From: Rivularia sp. MS3
GTDB lineage: Bacteria; Cyanobacteriota; Cyanobacteriia; Cyanobacteriales; Nostocaceae
Assembly (NCBI GenBank): GCA_019192545.1
Contig: JAHCMI010000001.1
Location: 372,001-436,000, forward strand
Length of the DNA stretch: 64,000 bases
Reading direction: 5' to 3'
Positions 37,694 to 46,621 of this stretch are shown piece by piece. Position 1 is the first letter of the stretch, and each line of letters starts with the position of its first letter. The translations under genes were made by a program, and so were the position numbers. Below the pieces are notes generated by a model, which did no database searches, was not told the origin of the DNA, and worked only from the letters and a program-made list of their open reading frames with translations.

Positions 37694-38293
37694 GTGCTGA
37701 TAGTTATAGATAATTACGACAGCTTTACCTATAATTTGGTGCAATATTTAGGGGAATTAGCTGTAAAAGTTCCTGTTGCCAAACAGATTGAAGTGTTTCG
37801 TAATGATAAAATCTCTTTAGATGAAATTCGGGCATTGAAGCCAGATGGTATAGTAATATCTCCGGGTCCTGGAAGACCGGAAGATGCAGGTATTTCTTTA
37901 AAATTAATAGAAGAATTAGGAGCAAATTACCCAATTTTGGGCGTATGCTTGGGGCATCAAAGCATAGCTCAGGTATTTGGTGGTAAAATAGTTTCTGCTC
38001 CAGAATTGATGCACGGTAAAACTTCAGAAGTTTTTCATACCGGGGTAGGAGTTTTTCGGGGGTTAGATAATCCGATGACCGCAACCAGGTATCATAGTTT
38101 AGTAATAGAGCGGGATACGATTCCGGATGTCTTGGAAATCACTGCCTGGATTGAAGATGGGACAATTATGGGAGTGCGTCACAGGAACTATCCTCACATA
38201 GAAGGTGTCCAATTTCATCCAGAGAGTATCCTGACGAATTCGGGAAAGCAATTATTGCAAAACTTTCTGGAAAAACTATCTTTGAGAGATTAA
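37694..38293 (+). CDS. trpG: Glutamine amidotransferase subunit of anthranilate/aminodeoxychorismate synthase
   Basis: The 199-residue class I amidotransferase has the nucleophile motif [15 protein letters not shown] (Cys at about 79), the catalytic His and Glu in GVQFHPESI, and [11 protein letters not shown] typical of TrpG/PabA. It supplies ammonia from glutamine to chorismate for tryptophan or folate synthesis; amphibolic use in both is common in bacteria with one copy. The start is a GTG at 37694. It abuts the MBL-fold gene at 38294 (stop TAA, then ATG), so the two are translationally coupled. Confidence 0.93.
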   Translation: MLIVIDNYDSFTYNLVQYLGELAVKVPVAKQIEVFRNDKISLDEIRALKPDGIVISPGPGRPEDAGISLKLIEELGANYPILGVCLGHQSIAQVFGGKIVSAPELMHGKTSEVFHTGVGVFRGLDNPMTATRYHSLVIERDTIPDVLEITAWIEDGTIMGVRHRNYPHIEGVQFHPESILTNSGKQLLQNFLEKLSLRD

Positions 38294-39061
38294 ATGAAAC
38301 GACGACAATTGATGGGCTACGCTGGAGCGGGGTTAGCAGGTGCGTTGTTTGCTAATCTTAGTTCTTTGCGGGTTAATGCTCAATCCGGTGGTTCGCTATC
38401 AATTAAATGGTTGGGACATACTAGCTTTTTGTTTACGGGTGGCGGCACAAAAATTTTAGTAAACCCTTTTCGTACTATAGGCTGTACTGCTGGCTATCGT
38501 CCACCCAAGGTTGCTGCTGATTTAGTATTAATTAGCAGCCAACTTTTAGATGAAGGTGCGGTGGAAGGTTTACCTGGAAGTCCTAAATTAATGTATCAAC
38601 CAGGGGTTTATCAGTTTGAGGGAATAAAATTTCAAGGAATAGCCATAGACCACGATCGCATTGGTGGAAAACGTTTTGGGATAAATACGGCTTGGCAGTG
38701 GAAGCAAGCAGGAGTTAATATCTTGCATTTAGGAGGAGCTGCCGCACCTATTTCGTTAGAGCAGAAGATTTTGATGGGTCGTCCCGACGTGCTATTAGTA
38801 CCTGTAGGTGGTAGTGTCAAGGCTTATAATGCTGAAGAAGCCAGAAAAGCAATTCAGATTCTGAATCCTAAGTTAGTAGTTCCGACTCATTATCGTACCC
38901 AAGCTGCCGACAACGAAAATTGTGATATTGCACCTTTAGATGATTTTCTCAATGTCATGGGTGGAATGAAGGTACGCCGTAGTAACAGCGATACTATTAG
39001 CGTCAGCCCTGGTAAAATCCCAGAGAATAGCACCATTCAGGTTTTTAGCTACAACTTTTAA
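38294..39061 (+). CDS. Secreted MBL-fold (UlaG-like) protein with a degenerate metal site
   Basis: The 255-residue protein begins MKRRQLMGYAGAGLAGALFA, a twin-arginine-type signal with cleavage expected after RVNA. The mature part has the metallo-beta-lactamase fold of the UlaG group (SIKWLGHTSFLFTGGGTKIL). The usual metal-binding HxHxDH is missing: the equivalent reads LVLISSQLLDEGAVEGL. The later motifs ILHLGG and VVPTHYR remain. It is probably no longer a normal two-metal hydrolase. It is coupled to trpG, an arrangement I have no functional explanation for. Confidence 0.85.
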   Translation: MKRRQLMGYAGAGLAGALFANLSSLRVNAQSGGSLSIKWLGHTSFLFTGGGTKILVNPFRTIGCTAGYRPPKVAADLVLISSQLLDEGAVEGLPGSPKLMYQPGVYQFEGIKFQGIAIDHDRIGGKRFGINTAWQWKQAGVNILHLGGAAAPISLEQKILMGRPDVLLVPVGGSVKAYNAEEARKAIQILNPKLVVPTHYRTQAADNENCDIAPLDDFLNVMGGMKVRRSNSDTISVSPGKIPENSTIQVFSYNF

Positions 39062-39083
39062 AACAGATTTATAATTTTTGTAG

Positions 39084-39107
39084 AGCAGGCTTTCTAGTCT
39101 GCTTTTT
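39084..39107 (+). terminator. Terminator after the MBL-fold gene
   Basis: The stem AGCAGGC / GTCTGCT with loop TTTCTA is followed by TTTTT. It lies 23 bp after the stop at 39061. Confidence 0.75.
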
Positions 39108-39127
39108 AAATTCATGAAGGGATTAAT

Positions 39128-39241
39128 ATGCAAATTAAAGATATGAGCGTGAATGAACTTAAAAGTTTAATCAAAGAAACCGTTGAGGAAACTATATTAT
39201 GAATTTTTGCTGATGCTGGAAAAGAAGTTAAATCTGAATAA
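39128..39241 (+). pseudogene. Broken small antitoxin-like gene
   Basis: The ATG at 39128 starts MQIKDMSVNELKSLIKETVE followed by ETIL, then a TGA at 39200; the same frame continues IFADAGKEVKSE to a TAA at 39239. The N-terminus resembles small cyanobacterial antitoxin-like proteins of 70-80 residues. The in-frame stop and short tail suggest decay. No partner toxin gene adjoins. Confidence 0.5.
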
Positions 39242-39348
39242 ATTTATACTAATTCGTTGTGATTCACAAATAACTATTTGATAAAGGTACAAAGAACGGG
39301 GATTGTAACGAAAAATGATAAAATCCCTAAAAAGGATTGTACTGAAAA

Positions 39349-39645
39349 ATGGCAGACGAGCAAAAAGTATTTTCAATCTTGAAAGAAGCAAGGAAACAAG
39401 ATTTCGTTAAACCTTCAGAAATAACCAATCCGTGTTTTGTTTCTTATATCAATACTGCAAATCATATACTTTTAGAAATTCAGAAAAGTTCTGACAATAA
39501 ACTAAGTACGGAAGAAATAGTAAAAGGTACGGGATTGAATAGTAATACCTGTAAAATTTATTTACGGACTTTAGAGAAATTGAACTTTATTAATCGAGCT
39601 AAAGATAAAGAATCTAAAACAGTAATGTGGGAATTAAATAAATAG
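39349..39645 (+). CDS. Small winged-helix-like protein
   Basis: The 98-residue protein has a central helical segment and a pattern reading EEIVKGTGLNSNTCKIYLRT followed by LEKLNFINRAKDKESKTVMW, which fits a winged-helix DNA-binding domain of the MarR/transcription-regulator type. Its start overlaps the second of two near-identical 17-bp repeats (39301-39317, 39335-39351), an arrangement that would suit self-control. The family was not recognised; a role as a small DNA-binding regulator is inference. Confidence 0.6.
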   Translation: MADEQKVFSILKEARKQDFVKPSEITNPCFVSYINTANHILLEIQKSSDNKLSTEEIVKGTGLNSNTCKIYLRTLEKLNFINRAKDKESKTVMWELNK

Positions 39646-39700
39646 GTTCGTAGTTGCGCTTCAGCGCCTCTTGCCGGATGCGCTGAAGCGCAACACGAAC
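39646..39700. repeat. Interspersed hairpin, GTTCGTAGTTGCGCTTCAGC family
   Basis: The ends GTTCGTAGTTGCGCTTCAGC and GCTGAAGCGCAACACGAAC pair across a short loop. A related element lies at 60704-60770. It lies between convergent genes. Confidence 0.75.
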
Positions 39701-39704
39701 AAAC

Positions 39705-41000
39705 TCATTTTTCTTCTATTTCTTTTGTTGCTATCAATTCATTTAATTTAGAAGCAGTTTCTCTAGGCTTTCCAGCAATGGGGAATACTAAAATACTCTT
39801 AATTTGATTATTTTTGATCAATTCTTCTATACGATGGAACTGTCTATCACTTATGGCGATTCCATCAACTTTTTTAGCGTAATTTAATTCGTCTTGAAAA
39901 CCTTTTTCGTTATATGCCTGAATAAATATTCTATCAACCTGCCATTTTTGATAATCGGCAGCGAAATATCTTTTAGCCCAATAAGGATTATGATGACAAA
40001 TGTCAAAACTAACTGAAGGGTTAGCTTGTTTCATTGCAGTTATCATTTGCTGGGTAAATTTAGTTAATTTATCGGTACGGTTAACTTTTCCCGGCAATTC
40101 TGCATGATACCCTAAATAGTCATCCCATTGAACTGCATCAATTTGAGGATATTTTTGTACAAATTCGACTAGAATATCTTTGAAGAAATTCGCAACTTCA
40201 GGAATCTCAACATCAAGTACATAATGATCGATTCCAGCATAGGTTTTATCTACACCCGCAACAATCCATCTTTTCTCAATTGCTAAATCAAATATCGGAC
40301 TATTTTTATCGATTTTAATCCCTTTTTCAAAATAAGCGTGAACTTCCATTCCCTGTTTATGCGCTTCATCAATTAACCAATCCAACCATTTATCTCGAAA
40401 TAGATTTGGACAACTTTTAAAGCCGAGGGTTTGCTGCATGACTTCGCTTTTATACATGGTACAAGCATTTCCCCAAACACCATGAATAATAGTATTAAAT
40501 CCTTTACTTTTATAGTAACGAACTCTTCGACGAATCATTTGCTCGCTAGCATTATTAGTTACTTGGTAACGACTTAAATAAATTCCCCTAATTTCTTTCT
40601 TCTCCCAAGGTGTTTTAGGTACTGGTTGGGGTTTAACTGCAACTGCTTTTTTCTGAGTTTTGATTTCTGGAGATTGAGAAACTGTGGGAGCAGGAGTTAT
40701 TTTTGGTGTCGGTTTTGAAGAAGCAATCGGAGCCGGATTTGAAGGGAGTTTTTGAGTTGGTTGTTTAGAATTTGAGGGAACAACTGGAGTCGAATTTGAA
40801 GGAAGTTTGGAATTATTCTGAGTTGGATTTGAAGAAATAAAAGGAATATTTAATTGCTCGTTATTAGGAATAATTTTGCTGATACCTAAGTTGTCTCTCT
40901 GAGTAAATAACCAGATTCCACCTCCTATAAACAGTACAATTACTGATATTGGAATTTGTAAACATCCGCATCCGCTTGGCTCTTTCTTTTTATATGACAT
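39705..41000 (-). CDS. Membrane-anchored GHL10/DUF187-type putative glycoside hydrolase
   Basis: The 431-residue protein has a TM helix at about 12-33, a Pro/Ser/Thr-rich linker to about residue 125 (repeats such as NSKLPSNSTP), then a TIM-barrel-like domain starting EIRGIYLSRYQVTNN. Motifs include KGFNTIIHGVWGNA, IDEAHKQGMEVHAYFE, and IDAVQWDDYLGYHAELPGKV with acidic residues suited to catalysis. It should act on an envelope or extracellular polysaccharide from the periplasmic face. The substrate is unknown. The linker's low complexity is unusual but common for cyanobacterial surface enzymes. Confidence 0.82.
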   Translation of the reverse strand: MSYKKKEPSGCGCLQIPISVIVLFIGGGIWLFTQRDNLGISKIIPNNEQLNIPFISSNPTQNNSKLPSNSTPVVPSNSKQPTQKLPSNPAPIASSKPTPKITPAPTVSQSPEIKTQKKAVAVKPQPVPKTPWEKKEIRGIYLSRYQVTNNASEQMIRRRVRYYKSKGFNTIIHGVWGNACTMYKSEVMQQTLGFKSCPNLFRDKWLDWLIDEAHKQGMEVHAYFEKGIKIDKNSPIFDLAIEKRWIVAGVDKTYAGIDHYVLDVEIPEVANFFKDILVEFVQKYPQIDAVQWDDYLGYHAELPGKVNRTDKLTKFTQQMITAMKQANPSVSFDICHHNPYWAKRYFAADYQKWQVDRIFIQAYNEKGFQDELNYAKKVDGIAISDRQFHRIEELIKNNQIKSILVFPIAGKPRETASKLNELIATKEIEEK

Positions 41001-41245
41001 TGTAATATTAGTGATTCCCCGATAACAACTCAGTTTAATTGATAACTACAGGTTTGACATTGGCGAATTCCGAAAAATTAGGCGAAAATGGATTTTTGAT
41101 TCCAGCAAGTTGTGTTTTTTTAACTATTCGTTTTTAGCAGATGATTCTCAATTAAAAAAACCGCAGAGACGCAGAGAGCGCTGAGGCAAGAGTTAAAGAG
41201 AGATAGTCTATCTACAATTTATTATTGGGGTGTAAAAGAAAATTT

Positions 41246-41443
41246 ATGAAATTAATTAAATGTACAACGCTTCATTATCAAGGAAATCCTCAAAGCTTCT
41301 ATGAAGTCAATTTGTGGGAAGTGGAGGAAGGAAAATATCATGTCAGTTTTATGTATATAGAGTTTAATAGCTACAGCACATCAGGTACTAAAGCATTACA
41401 ATCCGTATCTTTAGCTGAAGCAGAAAAGATTCTTTATCTATAA
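41246..41443 (+). CDS. Truncated/degenerate WGR-like protein
   Basis: This 65-residue protein from the ATG at 41246 (MKLIKCTTLHYQGNPQSFYE) is clearly a diverged copy of the first 65 residues of the WGR/HEAT protein that follows (MKLIKRKTLHYQKDASDKVY). The diagnostic YGRRGAN stretch is replaced by YIEFNSY, so the WGR signature is lost. The gap between the two genes (162 bp) holds repeat-like sequence only. It is probably a decaying partial duplicate, though the intact frame leaves a role possible. A GCAGAG-rich repeat (41158-41185) lies upstream. Confidence 0.6.
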   Translation: MKLIKCTTLHYQGNPQSFYEVNLWEVEEGKYHVSFMYIEFNSYSTSGTKALQSVSLAEAEKILYL

Positions 41444-41605
41444 AATAGTGCGTGATTTTTATTTGTCTAAATATATTTGAAAACGCAAAGGTACGCAGAG
41501 TGAAGTGTATATATTAACAACTCATAACTACTCACTCCTAACTATTCAAAACTGGCGACTCCCGAAAAAGTATAGGAAAATAAAACATCGGGTGGGTAGG
41601 AATAT

Positions 41606-44600
41606 ATGAAATTAATCAAACGCAAAACTCTTCATTATCAAAAAGATGCTTCTGATAAAGTCTACGAAGTTGATTTATGCGAGGTTGCTGAGGATAAATA
41701 TCTTGTCAATTTTCGTTATGGTAGACGCGGAGCTAATTTAAAGGAAGGTACCAAAACGACTCAACCTGTTGCTTTGACTAAAGCTGAGCAGGTTTTTGAT
41801 AAGTTGGTGGGGGAGAAGACAAGGAAGGGATATGTTGATACCTCCGCAGCAAGTAGCGTTACTACCTCGCAACCAGTAGCGACTGTTAACAACCCAAGAA
41901 TACAAGCAATTCTCAACCGTCTTGCAGATGATAAACCCAGCACTTGGAAGTTAGAAAGGGCAATTTGGAAAGCGGGAGAGTTGAAGGTAACAGACGCAAC
42001 TCCGTTGTTGATTGATTTGTTGGGTACTGGGAAAGATTTAAGAGATTATTGTATTGCTTGGGCTTTGGGTTGGTGTTGTGAAAATTCCAACAATCAAGAT
42101 GTCATTGCACTGTTAACCAAGCTTTATGAAAGTGATGAAACAGCAGATTTTGTCAGCGGTATTGCTTTTGAAGCTACATTAAAAATTTGCGATGAGGTGA
42201 AGAAAGCACAATTACAAGCAGAAGCGATTAACTATTTACCATCATTTTTTCAAGAGTTATTAAAACAAGGTTCATCTGATGATTTTACAACTGAGTTAAA
42301 AGCTTATTTAGCTGATTGTGATTATGAAGATTTTGAAATTCTGGAAATCATATATGAAATTAACAACGAAGTTGTACGCCCTGGATTAATTGAGATTATA
42401 TCAACAGCTCCTTTCAAACCGAATTACTTTCAGCGGATTCGTCATATTTTTAAAGTCGCTGAATATCGTCGCGATGAAGAGATTTTTGGAATTCTTGCTT
42501 ATCGATTTGAGAAAGAATTTGGAAATTTTGATAGTACATTCTATGTAAAGCTAGAAAATGGTGAAATATTAGGACAAAATTGGTCTTTCTATGATTATAC
42601 AACAGGTCGTATTGAAAGAAAAACAAACCAAATAGTAGAAGAATTCCAAAAACCCGATTCTAGAATTGCTTACAGTAATAAAACTCGCGAATATTTACGT
42701 CGTCGCATATGGAAGACTTTAGAGAAATTGGGACAAGAAAACAATCCCGATTATGTAAAATTGGCTGTTGGTGTGTTGCTTCAATATTCTGATGCTGATG
42801 CAAAATCTATTCAACAATCACGTTCTTATTCCTGGAGTAAAGGTTATATTAATCGTCATTGGGATAAATACGCCGATTATTTAGCCTTCAATCATATTCT
42901 CTACGAAAATAGCCCCCGTTATGCTTTAGCGTCTAATAAAAAAGCATGGGGATGTAAAGAAGGTTATAAACCCGGTGATGCTGAACCCACAGTTAGAGAA
43001 GAAGCGTTTCCTCAACTTTGGGAACAACAACCAGAAGCATTATTAAAGTTACTTGTAGAAAGTGAATGCAATCCCGTTCATAGTTTCGCTGTCAAAGCAT
43101 TACGAAGCTGCCATAAATTCCTGGCTTCTATTAATGTAGATAACATTATCAAACTTGTTAATAAATCTTATGAAGTTACAGCGCAATTAGGTTTTGAATT
43201 AGCTTTACTAAACTACGATTCCAACAATCCAAATAAAACATTAATTATTGCCTTAGCAAATTGTCTATCAGAACGCGCTCGAAATCAAGCTTATAAATGG
43301 ATTGAGGAAAAACAAGATTATTTCCTTGAAGATAGCAGCTTTATTACAGCTTTAATTCTCAGCTATCACAGCGATACTCGTCAATTTGCAAAACGCTTCT
43401 TGGGTAATGCAATTATTCCAGATTCTAGCGCTCAAATTATTATCGGTAAAATCCTCGTTGAATTACTCGCAATCCCCCCTAACCCCCCTTTAGAAAGGGG
43501 GGAAAGCGAAGCTGGGGGGATAAAAGAATTAATCAAAGAAGCCAGCGAAATTCTACTACTAACCTTCCCTTCCCAACTCCGCAGCTTAAATTTAAACGTC
43601 ATCAACGACTTACTAAGTCATCCCATCATCGAAATTCAAGAATTCGGCGCACGCATCTTATTAAATCACCAAATTCCCGCCAAAGACTTACCCGCTCATA
43701 TCATCGAATCCCTTCTAGCATCGGAAAACGAATCATTACGAATCCTCGGTATCCGACTATTCGGACAACTACCCGATGATAAACTAATCGACGAAGAAAG
43801 GGAATTAATAATCGCGATCGCAATCAATTCTAACCCAGAAATCCGCAACGCCATCAAACCCGTCATCAACCGTTTAGCAGCAGCAAACCCCAATTTCACC
43901 GTTGATATCGCATCAGAATTCATCGAAATTCTACTTACAAAAGAAAAACACGAAGGTTTACACAGCTTCCTCGTCAATCTTTTAAAAGAATTACCGGGAT
44001 GGATGACAAGCATTTCCCGAGAAACCACCTTAAAACTGCTCAAAACCAAAACATCCGCACCGCAAGAATTAGGAGGTTTGTTGTTATCCGCAAATTATCA
44101 AACCTGGATAGAAGAATTTACCACCAGCGAAATCGTCAAACTCAGCAATCATGAAATAGCAGCAGTCAGAAACGCTTCTCATCAAATGCTATCCCAAATA
44201 TTAAATCGTCTGCGAGCAGATTCTTCGGAAATGGTAGGAGCAGTAAGAATATTAGAAGCAAAATGGCAAGACTCCCGCGACTTTGCATTTGAATTATTTA
44301 CAACCGAATTCACAGAAAATGAATTTACCCCCGAAGTTTTAGTAACTATTTGTGACAGCGTGCGAGAAGAAGCAAGAAGACTCGGCAGAGATTTATTAGC
44401 TAAAAACTTCCAAAGTTTAGACGGTGAAGAATATTTACTAAAGTTTAGCGAACATCCATCAGCAGATATGCAGTTATTTGCTACCAACTACCTCGAAACC
44501 TACGCCAAAAACGACACCGCAAAACTCCAACAGCTAGCACCATTTTTTATTAGCATACTATCTCGTGTCAATCGCGGCAGCGTCGCCAAAAAACGAACAT

Positions 44601-44797
44601 TTGCATTTCTTGAAGCAGAAGCCCAAAAAAGCGAAAAAGCTGCCAAAATAGTAGCAGAAATAATGACCAGACAATCAGTAACAATGGCAGTAGCCGATAA
44701 ATCATCAGCCATACAAATCATGTTGAAAATATATAAACAATATCCTCACTTAGCATTACCAATTGAAGTTAAACCAGTAGTAGAAGTGAGGACTTAA
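41606..44797 (+). CDS. WGR-domain plus HEAT-repeat protein
   Basis: The 1063-residue protein starts with a WGR domain (about 1-75; YLVNFRYGRRGANLKEGTKT), a module found in PARPs and bacterial DNA-binding proteins. Most of the remainder is alpha-helical HEAT-like repeats (examples: NPRIQAILNRLADDKPSTWK, SLRILGIRLFGQLPD, ADMQLFATNYLETYA). At residues about 622-639 the text IPPNPPLERGESEAGGIK is encoded by a repeat inserted in frame. In other bacteria WGR/HEAT proteins are encoded near SWIM, MoxR ATPase and VWA genes; here the SWIM gene follows after 150 bp. The molecular role is not established. Confidence 0.82.
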   Translation: MKLIKRKTLHYQKDASDKVYEVDLCEVAEDKYLVNFRYGRRGANLKEGTKTTQPVALTKAEQVFDKLVGEKTRKGYVDTSAASSVTTSQPVATVNNPRIQAILNRLADDKPSTWKLERAIWKAGELKVTDATPLLIDLLGTGKDLRDYCIAWALGWCCENSNNQDVIALLTKLYESDETADFVSGIAFEATLKICDEVKKAQLQAEAINYLPSFFQELLKQGSSDDFTTELKAYLADCDYEDFEILEIIYEINNEVVRPGLIEIISTAPFKPNYFQRIRHIFKVAEYRRDEEIFGILAYRFEKEFGNFDSTFYVKLENGEILGQNWSFYDYTTGRIERKTNQIVEEFQKPDSRIAYSNKTREYLRRRIWKTLEKLGQENNPDYVKLAVGVLLQYSDADAKSIQQSRSYSWSKGYINRHWDKYADYLAFNHILYENSPRYALASNKKAWGCKEGYKPGDAEPTVREEAFPQLWEQQPEALLKLLVESECNPVHSFAVKALRSCHKFLASINVDNIIKLVNKSYEVTAQLGFELALLNYDSNNPNKTLIIALANCLSERARNQAYKWIEEKQDYFLEDSSFITALILSYHSDTRQFAKRFLGNAIIPDSSAQIIIGKILVELLAIPPNPPLERGESEAGGIKELIKEASEILLLTFPSQLRSLNLNVINDLLSHPIIEIQEFGARILLNHQIPAKDLPAHIIESLLASENESLRILGIRLFGQLPDDKLIDEERELIIAIAINSNPEIRNAIKPVINRLAAANPNFTVDIASEFIEILLTKEKHEGLHSFLVNLLKELPGWMTSISRETTLKLLKTKTSAPQELGGLLLSANYQTWIEEFTTSEIVKLSNHEIAAVRNASHQMLSQILNRLRADSSEMVGAVRILEAKWQDSRDFAFELFTTEFTENEFTPEVLVTICDSVREEARRLGRDLLAKNFQSLDGEEYLLKFSEHPSADMQLFATNYLETYAKNDTAKLQQLAPFFISILSRVNRGSVAKKRTFAFLEAEAQKSEKAAKIVAEIMTRQSVTMAVADKSSAIQIMLKIYKQYPHLALPIEVKPVVEVRT
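43471..43522. repeat. Palindromic repeat inserted in frame in the WGR/HEAT gene
   Basis: AATCCCCCCTAACCCCCCTT continues to AAAGGGGGGAAAGC and GGGGGGAT. It contains two nested inverted pairs (ATCCCCCC/GGGGGGAT and CCCCCCTTT/AAAGGGGGG). Its composition is wholly unlike the surrounding coding sequence, and it adds about 17 codons without a stop. Confidence 0.85.
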
Positions 44798-44798
44798 A

Positions 44799-44908
44799 CC
44801 TCACCCCGTCCTCCGGACACCCCTCTCCTTATTAAGGAGAGGGGAAAGAGAATAAGGAAATAAAAATGCACCCCTCTCCTTGACAAGGAGAGGGGCAGGG
44901 GGTGAGGT
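44799..44908. repeat. Interspersed palindromic repeat (CCTCACCCC family), double unit
   Basis: It starts CCTCACCCCGTCCTCCGGAC and ends GGGGGTGAGG, with two hairpins inside: CTCTCCTTATTAAGGAGAG at 44823-44841 and a second around CTCTCCTTGACAAGGAGAG. The first part matches 10437-10482 on the other strand. It occupies the gap between the WGR/HEAT and SWIM genes. Confidence 0.82.
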
Positions 44909-44947
44909 CATATTTCACTGTTCATTTAACAAATAAAAAACAAAAAA

Positions 44948-46588
44948 ATGGAATTTAACTACTCATATAAAGGAAACACATCCGTCAATCAAAGCGCGAA
45001 TCAAACGCAAATGTCATTCTCCCCAGACACCAAACGTCCCCCCACATACTTCATCGGAGAATTACATCAAAACGTAGCCTTTCGCGAAGCAATCAGCGCC
45101 TTACATGATGTTGTAATTTCCGACTTACGCTTCAAACCAAAAGATAAAACAGCATATCTAGAATGGCGCAAACAACAAGATGAAATCGACTGGGATTTAG
45201 TGACAACAATGAAACAAGAAGTTGCAGCTAAAATTAGACCTTTACAAGAAGAATTAGACGAACTAAATAAGCGAAGAAACTCAAGATTTCAACCTTATTA
45301 CAGGGCACAAAGGAAATACTTTAATTACCTTTATAAAAAAGACATGGATGCGTGGTTCGTACTCGATCCAGTAATCACAGTACACCCAGACGAAGTATTT
45401 TTTGAATGCTTTAGCGAAGACGAATCAACCTATGGAAAACTAAGCGCAAGTTACGAAGTTTTCAAAAATATCAACGAATTCGCTTGCGGTACTACAAACA
45501 TCGATTATTCCGCCGCTTTATACGATGAATTCCAAAAAATTCGCAGCTACAAAACTACCCAATTTCAAGTAGATCCATCCGGTTTTGAAGTTCAAACCAC
45601 CAACGAAGAAGCTTATAAAGAAGTCAAAATCGATTTACCAGATAGCTGGGTGAGAGGATTCTTACAAGTAAGCTCCGCAATGTGTTTGCCGAGCATCCAA
45701 TTCGACTTACACCCAATGGATATCTATAATATCTGCTTGGTTTTGCGTCGTCACAAAGAAAAAAAAGGTCCCCGCAGCATCCGCTATCATCTCACACCAG
45801 GGGAACCAGTGCGAATCGTGTTTGAACCGTGGGATATTGAAGTAGTATGTGCGCGATCGCCCTATACCGGGAACCAAGAAGAAACTATCCGCGTATGGGG
45901 AAGAAGACGTTTACACGTACTCGAAAGACTCATACCCATAGCCAAAAAATTCACAGTTCATTTACTCGGTACCGGAATGCCATCATTTTACGTCGCCGAC
46001 TTAGGGGATATGTCATTTACCTTGGGTTTATCCGGTTGGATAGCAAACGATTGGTCGCAATCTGGTAACTTTGATTTAATGGCACCCCGTGCCGATGTCG
46101 ATGAATGGACGCAAAAATTGATTTTCAACGGTTTGCGAGAAAACTGGTTTGAAACAGCCGATAGTTTAGCCCAAAGATTGAATTTAAGTCGTGCTGCCGT
46201 GACAGGTGCCTTAAGTGTTTACACGCAAGTCGGAAGAGTTATATACGACTTAAATAAAAAAGTATATCGAATCCGAGAACTGAGTCGCGAACCCTTACCG
46301 ATGGATAGATTGCGCTTTGCCAACGAACGAGAAGAAAGCGCGACCAAATTCTTGAATCGTAATGCAGTCAAGATTTTATCAATTAACGATAGAGATAAAA
46401 CAATCAACTTAGAAGGTACAGTTAGCACTGGAAGCAAAACTTACAATCCAAGTTTGACGATCGATTCCGACGAACGTATAATAAATGCAGAATGTACCTG
46501 CAACTGGCATAAACAAAACAAACTGTTTAAAGGCCCATGCGAACACATTCTGGCACTAAGAATGCAACACGCACGCCAGTGTCAATAA
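44948..46588 (+). CDS. SWIM zinc-finger protein
   Basis: The 546-residue protein ends with a SWIM finger, CTCNWHKQNKLFKGPCEHIL (CxC ... CxH, about 518-537). A winged-helix-like stretch (TADSLAQRLNLSRAAVTGAL) lies around residue 400. The middle is unassigned. SWIM proteins bind DNA or protein partners; this type is often linked with WGR, MoxR ATPase and VWA genes in bacteria. It follows the WGR/HEAT gene in the same direction, separated by a repeat, and no ATPase or VWA gene is in the window. Codon use differs little from neighbours. Confidence 0.85.
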   Translation: MEFNYSYKGNTSVNQSANQTQMSFSPDTKRPPTYFIGELHQNVAFREAISALHDVVISDLRFKPKDKTAYLEWRKQQDEIDWDLVTTMKQEVAAKIRPLQEELDELNKRRNSRFQPYYRAQRKYFNYLYKKDMDAWFVLDPVITVHPDEVFFECFSEDESTYGKLSASYEVFKNINEFACGTTNIDYSAALYDEFQKIRSYKTTQFQVDPSGFEVQTTNEEAYKEVKIDLPDSWVRGFLQVSSAMCLPSIQFDLHPMDIYNICLVLRRHKEKKGPRSIRYHLTPGEPVRIVFEPWDIEVVCARSPYTGNQEETIRVWGRRRLHVLERLIPIAKKFTVHLLGTGMPSFYVADLGDMSFTLGLSGWIANDWSQSGNFDLMAPRADVDEWTQKLIFNGLRENWFETADSLAQRLNLSRAAVTGALSVYTQVGRVIYDLNKKVYRIRELSREPLPMDRLRFANEREESATKFLNRNAVKILSINDRDKTINLEGTVSTGSKTYNPSLTIDSDERIINAECTCNWHKQNKLFKGPCEHILALRMQHARQCQ

Positions 46589-46621
46589 TAGTTTAAATAA
46601 CTAAATGAAAACTAAATAAAT

